Below are positions 56,153 to 64,000 of a stretch of DNA of 64,000 bases, piece by piece; the first letter of the stretch is position 1; the number at the start of each line of letters is the position of its first letter. The notes beneath the pieces are model-generated. The model was not told where the DNA came from and ran no database searches. It saw nothing but the letters and a program-made list of their open reading frames with translations. This DNA is from Trichoplusia ni. Taxonomy: Eukaryota > Arthropoda > Insecta > Lepidoptera > Noctuidae. The position numbers and the translations under genes are program-made. The DNA is taken from NCBI RefSeq assembly GCF_003590095.1, contig NC_039492.1, positions 10,230,001 to 10,294,000 of the forward strand. The letters are read 5' to 3'.

Positions 56153-59100
56153 AGTTTCGTTATAACGTGAGACGCAAATTCATCTCGTTCGTCCATTAAA
56201 TAGAATCGAGCAGCGACTTTGAAGACCTCCACATAAACACTTCAATAAACGCACATTAAAAGATATGTCTCCAATTTAACTTGAATTTATGGTCACCGTA
56301 ACTCCTTCACCATGCCTCGGTACAGCCCTATTGCGATCCAATTGAAAATAAAACATACATTGCGGGGATTGTTCGTAAAAACTGTCGTTTAACAACCATC
56401 AGGATCGTAACGGATAGTAAAGTGATGAAAATTTTGTTATAGTTTAGATAAGTTTCATGGTGCGTTGAGCTAGGTATAGGTACTTAGTCCCCCACGAGTG
56501 CTCGGCCCATAAACTTTTAGAAATGTCCCGTTTATACTTTCATAAAATTTATAATGCACTTTTATTTCATCAATAAAGATCGATTTGACTATGTTGTTTG
56601 TTGCAGTGCCGCAGAGGGTGGGAAAGGTGAGAAGGTGACGAATGGGACACTAAAATAAGTCACAGATTGATTTATTTAAACTTTGAGTCTGAAGTCTGTA
56701 AGCACTTTCATTGTTTTGGTATTCTCATCATATGAAAACACCATAAATAGAACTTCAGATAAAGAATTCATTTAATAAGCGTCCATACATTCAGGAAGCA
56801 ACACCCAATTGTCTATCTCAATTCAAGAAGGGCCCATCAGAGGTCAGGTACTTCAGACTACAAGGTAACGACAATGGCATTAAATAAAAAAGGCCTTGAG
56901 GGCCTAATTCTAACCTTAAGTATGTAATAAATAGCAATCAAGAGTAACGGTCATGGACCTATAAGGCACCTTGAAATCATTACCTTCCATAAAAGGGCGA
57001 TAGAAACTACGAGTGTTATGGTCAACAAACATTTAAATCAGTTTATGGGTGTTTGTGTGTCGAGTGGTGATCCATATTAACTTTCATGGTTATATGATTT
57101 TTTATTAATGATAAAATGGGGAGAAGTCATTTGGGACTCGCTTTATGGACCACATCATTGTTCAGTCATTCTCAACTGTAAGTAATTCAATTCCATCCAC
57201 AGTTCTGCTGTATTCCTTGCAAAAATTTGGTTTCAGAAATTGATTACTTTGTCAAATGTTTTGAGGCGCCTTGTAGTTTAGTTATACCACTTACATATTA
57301 TGTAATGTGTTATCCACATATTTGACTTCATTAGCTATCATCCCATTTGAAAGTACATATACCTGTTTCCAAGCCAAACAATTTATACTAATATACAATC
57401 GCACGCATTTAAGAGTGTATAGAATTAAACACTATTAATCAAATCAAGTCTCCGCGATTCAAGGTGTCCGAACACTAAGTGAGCCGTGTCTTAAGAAACA
57501 AAAGCCGGTAACACACTTACCATTGAGTCAGTAACATCGTTACCTCTGAAAGGGCTGGCAGTCGCAAATTAACGATATTCGTGATATTCCGGTTTTGATT
57601 CGCCGTCGTGCTCACGGCTTTATGTTAATTTAATATTTTGGGGTGCTCATGGGGTGCACATTAGTGATGGTGGATTTTATAGAAAGTGAAAACGACTTCA
57701 CGTGCTGTTTGCTCGATGTATCGATGAATGATGGTCTTGTTATAACTTTATGGGCTTAGTTTTGATTTTGTCACTGATTTTAAGGGTACCGATATAACAT
57801 TAAACCATGTGCTAGGTTTTTTTTTGAGAAACTGTTTTTAATGTTGGACGCTTTTCAAACTAGAATTTTTCTTACGTATACATGTGAGGAGACTACAAAT
57901 ATTCGTCGTAAAATGAACGATTATTCTACTAAGTCCATTGCTTTGCTCATATGCTATTCTTAAATAATTATGATAAAAAATAATTTTTAATACGTTTGTC
58001 TATTGTACAGGTACACATAACTAACCTTGTAAGTGCAGGTGTTAAAGCATAAAGGGCATAGCGCTAAGGACAATATAGTTCTTAGAGTGGAATAGAGCGA
58101 GGATACTTAACACCCATTTTATTTATGAAACCTAATTTTATAAGTTAAAACTTGATTTGACAAATTAAACACCTTTTCATGACTTACAAAATTAATCTAC
58201 CATCAGTTTTCACATCCCATAACTGCCTAGTTAACCGTATAGAAAGTTATAAAAATAATATTCTCGATATTAACACACGCGAATCAATCCGCTGATTCGG
58301 CATTCGCAATCAGTGCAGCGTGCACCCTTCTGCGAGCCCCTGTCCCCTGGACACGTGAGCAGGGGTAAGCACTAGGCAGGGGCCGCGGTGTCCGACACTA
58401 ATGCACTTTATTGATGAATATCATGCCGGTGCAGAGCTTGCTCTTGCTTTTTAGAGATGTAATTAAAATGTATGGTTTCGTAATATACTTTGGGACATTC
58501 TTTACTCGTGTAGGTATAGTTTGTTTGTACAGTTTTCCTCAAGGTTACGAATTTAGAACTTTCAAATATTATTATATTGGGTTGTAATGAGCCTGAGGTA
58601 AAGTCAAAGGAAATAGGCACTTCTAAGGCGTAGGTACTAAACGTAATCGTAACTTATTTCATTTAGCTACAATTTAAGATTAAAATAGGAGAACGCTAGC
58701 CGTTAAAGTTAAGACTGAGGACATAATTAGTACAGTTTATGCATTATTTGACTAAATATATTTAACTATAATTTATTCACGTCTCTGCATTGTTCTCTCG
58801 TCGATCACCTCTGTCAGATTACAATGTCAAGCCACAGCGGCACCTTTATATAAAAGTTAAACCCACGCGCACACTGTGACCGTTACCGATCATTCGATTT
58901 ATACAATCAAGTCCCACCTCGCCGCATCACACGGGGGAGAGGACAAAGGCAAGGTGCACACGCGCCGAGCGGCCGCGTCAAATCTCCGACTATTGTGTCG
59001 CGCCGAGTCGCGTCGTGTCGCATTGTCGTCCGTCGCCCTCGCGTGCTCACATTAAATATTATTATTATAAGATTTATCGCGCGGAAAATTATACTTATTG

Positions 59101-59749
59101 TTAGCAACGACTGCTATATTTCATGTGATTATGAATTTTATTTTTATGTTAATTACGTACGTGTGGGAAGGTGGGGGGTTTATTGCTGTTACTATTATCT
59201 AAATGTAACGGTTTTCTTTTTATTACTTTTTATGTGTTGCAAAAAACATGTGTAGTATAGAAGGGCTAGGTAATGAGGCAAATAAGCAAAAGCTGATTCG
59301 ACTAGTTTTTATGCGACTGCAACGCATGCACATTATTTATTTGAAAATTCCTTAAACTTGCAAATAATATTAACCAAGAAAAACACATTCAGATTCATTT
59401 GAACAAATAGAATCCCTATGTTTTTATTTAGTACTAAAATTTTAAATAATTAGATAAGACATGAATTATTCTGTAAATACATGGCTATAATAAGCAACAA
59501 CTTTCCCTCAAAATTAATATTAAAAAAGATTCTAATAATGTTCCGGGTTTTTAACATAATTTGAACAAAATAGAACAAGAATTTCTGATTTAATCTCCAA
59601 CTTTGTTACCGGGCGGTAAACGAATGTTTTTGCAAATAATTGCCTTAAAAGAAACTGAGGGACTTTACTTTTATAAGCAAATTAACGAAATTCAAATCCA
59701 TCCATCAGAGAAAACAAGCGTTTTTTTTAATCTCCCGGCTTAGTTCCCG

Positions 59750-59757
59750 TGACGTCA
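59750..59757. promoter_or_regulatory. Perfect CRE palindrome beside a GC island
   Basis: CGTGACGTCACCG contains TGACGTCA within the 10-bp palindrome GTGACGTCAC, at the edge of the GC-rich block 59755-59880. The same block contains CCACCAGGTGG at 59871-59881. A CRE at the border of a CpG-rich island is a common promoter setting, though no start site is seen. Confidence 0.35.
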
Positions 59758-61540
59758 CCGCATTAGTTGCGGCACAATGGCGCGCGGCGGGACTCGCACG
59801 CGCGATCTACTCGCGTCACGCGGCCCGCGCCCGCGCGTCCACATCGATCTGTACCGGACGCGGTGCCATGCCACCAGGTGGACCAAGTTTCAAGTTCAAA
59901 AGTTTTACTTGAGTTCAGGTTCACGTTTGGTTTAACAAAACTATTGCGTTGGTAAATTACGTGTAGTTCCTTGATAAACGGAAACAAACTTTTTATGTTA
60001 TTTCTAACAATTTTTGAATTAGCTATAAACGTTGTAGTGATTAAATTTTTAGAAATGTTGACAACAATTTTGCGTACCATGTTAAACCATTAGTTTTTTT
60101 GAGTTTTGATCTAATTACATTACACACTGAGGATTTCTACATAACATGAATTCAACACATATAAAACTTAGGACCTTTCGAAACTAAACGCTTCCCACCC
60201 ACGTTATAGAGATTTAAATAAGTATAAATAGCGCGTAGGTAGCGTCCGTCAAACAATAGTCGCGGGAAGGGGACGCGCCGCGACTAATCGCCTTTTCATC
60301 TGCGCACAATCGCAGAGCTGTGCACGGCTTTATTCATAATGCGCTGTTGCTTTTTCACATGGCTGGCGATGCAAAGAGTCACTAGTTTTCAATATGTTTT
60401 TGTTATTAAACACAATGTTAGGGACTAGGAATTAATTAATTTGTAGGTATTTCATATTTTTTACTGAGTTGCATTATAAAGACAATGCTTTTAAATATTT
60501 GCTTTTGTATTGTTCAGAATGTAGTTTGCTTGTTTTATAATTCGTATAATGACAGCCAATTTTAAAACATTTAGAGTCGTGAAGATATTGACATTATACT
60601 GAATGAAATGTTGTAGGTTGTCATTGAGTATAACAACTATTAAGAGTATAGCACAATTTCTTTGATCTTGGAGGAAGCTGAGACTATCAATAAACATTAC
60701 AACGCATTAAGATGTTATCTCGCTGTAATTTAGTTGCAGTTCCACTACAATCCGAGCACATCTGTTTAACTCTCGCTATCGTGTGTGATCTGCTGACCCC
60801 TGGCTGAGCATGTGGGATCATAATAATGTACTTACAGAAGCAAGAATACAATAAATGTATCAAAAACTTTGAAGACAAGTCCCACAGGAACGTAATCAGA
60901 ATTGAAGAAATTTGTTCATCCCTCATTTGAAAAAAAATATGTGGCTTCTTTTTAAAGACTGGTACATTATGTGCCTTAATATTGAGTATTTTCTTTTTAA
61001 ATATTTTAGATAAACGGTCTCATACTTTTCAAATAAAACCAGCACGCAGTTGTCCAAATTCAACCGTTGCTTCCCAAAAAAAAAATCCCTTTACAAAAAG
61101 CCCTCCCGGTCTCGTGACCCTGTCGTCAGTGGAGTCTGCCTCACCGCTACTCTATCTGCGCCAGGGATCTTTTCATTAAGGTTATCAGCGGCGCATCAGC
61201 AAGTGGCACGTGGACTGTGGATGTGAGCTGAATGGACTTCAATAGGATCCCACTCAAGTAGTTGGAAGCTCGTTACTCACATTTACATGGGAACTGTGGG
61301 TAAAGTGCAGTGAAAATATTATAGTATTGATATCATGATTATTTTGTGTAAATATTTGTTTTATTTTCTGGGTACTTGTATGTCTTAGAAGTAGTTCGCA
61401 TATGTACTTGTTCATACGTCCGTGCTTTTAAATTGCGACCCTTTTTATCGAGTAGTGTTGCATTTGGAGCGCCGGGCGTTGGGCGCTAAAGGGAATAGTC
61501 TTATGAATAAGTACTTGGAATCCATTTGTTCTATTTGAAC

Positions 61541-61566
61541 GCTTTTTTAAAGCGCGTTAAAAAAGC
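61541..61566. repeat. Perfect 10-bp hairpin
   Basis: GCTTTTTTAA (61541-61550) and TTAAAAAAGC (61557-61566) pair perfectly around an AGCGCG loop. The stem is long for this window but mostly A-T. It may act as a cruciform or an RNA hairpin if transcribed; no function is assigned. Confidence 0.55.
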
Positions 61567-64000
61567 TCCCGTGCGAATCAGGCAAAAACTAAACCGTCGT
61601 TTGATTAAAGTAATCTAAATTCCACAAGGAAAAAAGCCAACTAAATTATTGTTTTCTTACAACACACATTGTAAACTACTAATTTTGAAAAATTTACTCG
61701 ACATACATCGCAAAAAGCTTCATCGTAATTCGTAACGTTGCCTTCATCATTTGCGCGCTGAACCCAAATTAATTGAGATAGATTGTTTAAGAATCACCAT
61801 TTAAAAGACTAAGATGATCTCTAACAATGCACGTTAATTGTACCTCTCTCACGGGGTAGGGTGAGGGCACAACTTATCGGTAATTAATAATCGCACTCGC
61901 GGCAGAAACGTTTTTAATTTGCACTACACGTGCATGCCGAATGGCGGCGCGTGCACTCCCAGTGGAGGGGATGCTGTGTGGGAAGTGAAATATGGTTTGT
62001 TGTGAGATACCTATGTCATGCGCTCGCAGGAATAATTATCATTTGTTTAGAATTTTTTTTAATTGCCTCTTACGCATACAAACTTGTGCGGCATTATATT
62101 GACAGGTATTTGAATAATTTTAGCAAAACAATAAACCAGAATAGTCAGGATATAAAACAAGTTTCGACAATCTGAAAAACGCCAGTAAATCCCTAACGTT
62201 TACACAAAAGTGGTACATTCAAACACTGACAGCACGACGATTCGCCGAACACTTTTATCAATGTTCGCTTTTCAATAAACCTCTAACAAACTGGCCAGTT
62301 GACTCGCAGCTTTTTTACGCCAATAGAGTCGCTTCCGCCGCCGAACGGAAGTGGCCCGGTTCGGCGCGACCGACAACAGGAGCGCTTACCTTAGTTTTTT
62401 ATTTGTGCCTTCCTGATTTATGGTTGTTCTGAATTTGTTTGGGCCACTGTGTCCGCGCCAAAATGCTTTCGACAGTTTCAGGAAATCTGTGCAGGCCTTT
62501 TTTTAATACAACTCTGGTAAAGTTGATTCGTGAACTCGTGGGCAAAAATGTTTGCTTCGTCTTTGTAACAGAAATAGTTTGAGTTGACCACTTCGATAAA
62601 CTTTTAAAAGTTTCATCCGCAACTATCGAATGATTAATAGTAATCAAGTAAACCCAAAATTTATTTTCTAAATCTATAAAATCATACCTCCCTTTTTATG
62701 TTTAGGTATAGCCCGTAACTATATTTAAAACGTTAAAATGTATCTAAAATACATAAAACAACATTGGCCCTAAATAGTATCGACACCAGCGATTTTTTCT
62801 CGTTAAATTAAGTTTCAATATCCCGTTAGGAGGCTGCGAAACAGATTGTTCTAAAAGAAATACAAAAGCATTTGACAGTAGCAATGTTTACTTGACCAAA
62901 GCACCTAGCAAGCTAACACAAGAATACCTCACAATGAAATGGTCTAAAGGAACTTTCAACAACAAAAACCTTTCTTGCAAAGAATAAACAGAAAGAGCAC
63001 AAAACACTTAAAAAAAGTACAGCGAAATATTTTTCATTAGGGCCGAGCCAAACAATGACAATTGAATCTCGCACACTATACCTTCCGCGGATTACTGCGA
63101 CTTATTGCGACTCGACAACCGTCCCGCGCTCAAAAGAATAATATGTCTTTATAACGGATCCCGTGGCTTTCCCTGCCTTACTTCTTTCACATTTTTCAGT
63201 GAAATGTGAGAGCTCCTTTAGTTTTTCCACCAGCGTTCTATTCGAAATTCAACCCAATTTTCGAAACGCCACGTTTTCTTCTTCTCTGCACTGATGCCTC
63301 GTAGAATAGATTGCATTGTCTTGTGACGTAAATCATCCTGGAATAAGACACGTCGAGATAACCAAACAATAACGTACTCTGAGAATGCGATGTAGGGTTT
63401 AATTTGGGATAATTCCTTTTAGCATTTGCTGCGTTTTTATGTGAAATAGGTAGTCTCACGTGGTAAAAGGTCACTCTTCCCGTGACGGACGAATTAAATT
63501 TATAAAATGAAAGAAAGCGCTATGACTTGGATTATCTCGCTACATTTTATGAGCAAATATATATACAAAACTGTATTAACTGAATGTTGTTAACTTGTGT
63601 AGTTTGCAGACACATAGATACTCTGGTGAATTATAATTATTTTGGTACGAGACAAATACAAACATTTTGTGACTGAGAACAAGGCAGGTCTAAGTATCCC
63701 AAAATAAAAGTTATTTCAATTATCATTTACATTCAAGGAAATACACAAACATAAAAGAGAATAGCAAACCGGTGCCTACGAAAAAAGCATTTTCCGCACA
63801 AAATATATTCGAGATCGTAATGAAAACAGCAACAATATAAGAAAATCAGAACTTATCTCCAGGCCGGGGAATAAAGACGTAATTTTATTACACTGTACAC
63901 CTTAACTCTATAAACATAATCTTTCATTTGCAGAATTGTTTACGATATCTGGCCCACTTATCGTTCTGACCTTTTCTGTCGCGTTACCAGAGTGTACATT

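Larger units (their letters stand above)
56153..64000. other. Non-coding DNA after the gap
   Basis: AT-rich sequence with GC islets near 58310-58395, 58915-59050, 59755-59880, 60255-60300 and 62325-62380. Palindromic GCCCCTG/CAGGGGC (58336-58342 and 58377-58383) flanks a CACGTG E-box. TATATAAAAG near 58847 and TATAAATAG at 60223 lack correctly placed initiators. A GGTAAGC donor-like sequence on the - strand lies at 62387-62393. The 105-codon open frame at 59763-60080 (- strand) spans a GC islet and has no recognisable domain. No gene or mobile element is recognised. Confidence 0.6.

Noticed and set aside
55046..56232. Two open frames of more than 370 codons, one on each strand
   Set aside because: Almost entirely read through N. 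Only about 35 and 26 real codons remain at the ends, with no recognisable protein.
56845..56854. TCAGGTACTT, resembling miR-275
   Set aside because: Mismatch inside the 5' part of the miRNA and no hairpin partner.
58847..58895. TATATAAAAG with a perfect TCATTC initiator downstream
   Set aside because: The distance is about 43 bases, too long for a functional TATA-initiator pair.
1..64000. Enrichment of CCATAAA/TTTATGG across the window as a Hox-control signature
   Set aside because: The rough count matches what base composition predicts; only the local pair at 26683-26703 is kept.
1..64000. CRISPR array, operon, plasmid, viral or integrated phage genes
   Set aside because: No regularly spaced repeats, no tandem coding frames and no recognisable viral protein in any frame; composition and repeats are those of an insect nuclear genome.

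Overview
This window reads as nuclear DNA of an insect, most likely a moth or butterfly (Lepidoptera). It is strongly AT-rich, with short GC-rich islets scattered through it. There is no bacterial-style gene packing and no long open frame: outside the artefact across an assembly gap, the longest is about 111 codons. The dispersed repeats are of kinds common in lepidopteran genomes. I name no species, and the order-level call rests on the repeats and base composition. The whole window is best read as intergenic DNA and/or very long introns of a neighbouring gene.

The only genes I can support firmly are five tRNA-Val genes with anticodon AAC. They lie on the + strand in two groups, 23657-23885 (two genes) and 29977-30609 (three genes). 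Four are identical and one differs by a single base in the variable loop. Shared flanking sequence shows that they arose by local duplication. An array of TATCGATA-type sites spaced 11 bp apart lies 0.7 kb upstream of the second group, with another such site 40 bp before its first gene. This suggests a DREF/BEAF-type boundary beside the tRNA cluster.

Mobile-element traces, in order: a dispersed repeat fragment at 6063-6156; a tRNA-derived SINE relic on the - strand near 25822-25945; a small element with inverted ends at 29420-29533; a palindromic foldback element at 37820-37978 with an inner hairpin followed by CTAG; a truncated LINE-like 3' end near 38531-38592; and two direct copies of a widespread SINE/non-LTR-tail repeat at 45682-45937 and 49409-49680.

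Possible transcription units are weaker. A TATA box, arthropod initiator and DPE are correctly spaced at 7091-7155 on the + strand and are followed by a 25-codon ORF. A TATA/initiator pair sits near 53851-53881 on the - strand. Four short GC-rich or open segments have good splice-site borders (6646-6709 +, 12349-12553 -, 17076-17155 +, 43047-43105 -). None encodes a protein I recognise. Regulatory-looking clusters include five perfect TGACGTCA sites, a cluster of ten GCGGA/TCCGC words at 42428-42599, a Maf/AP-1-type pair at 51448-51518, CTCF-like cores at 19601 and 21085, and several G-quadruplex tracts. A run of exactly 1000 N at 55153-56152 is an assembly gap.

I did not find a CRISPR array, operon, integrated virus, or other clearly new molecular system. 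The most interesting leads are the tRNA/TATCGATA boundary, the palindromic element and the 7.1 kb promoter.
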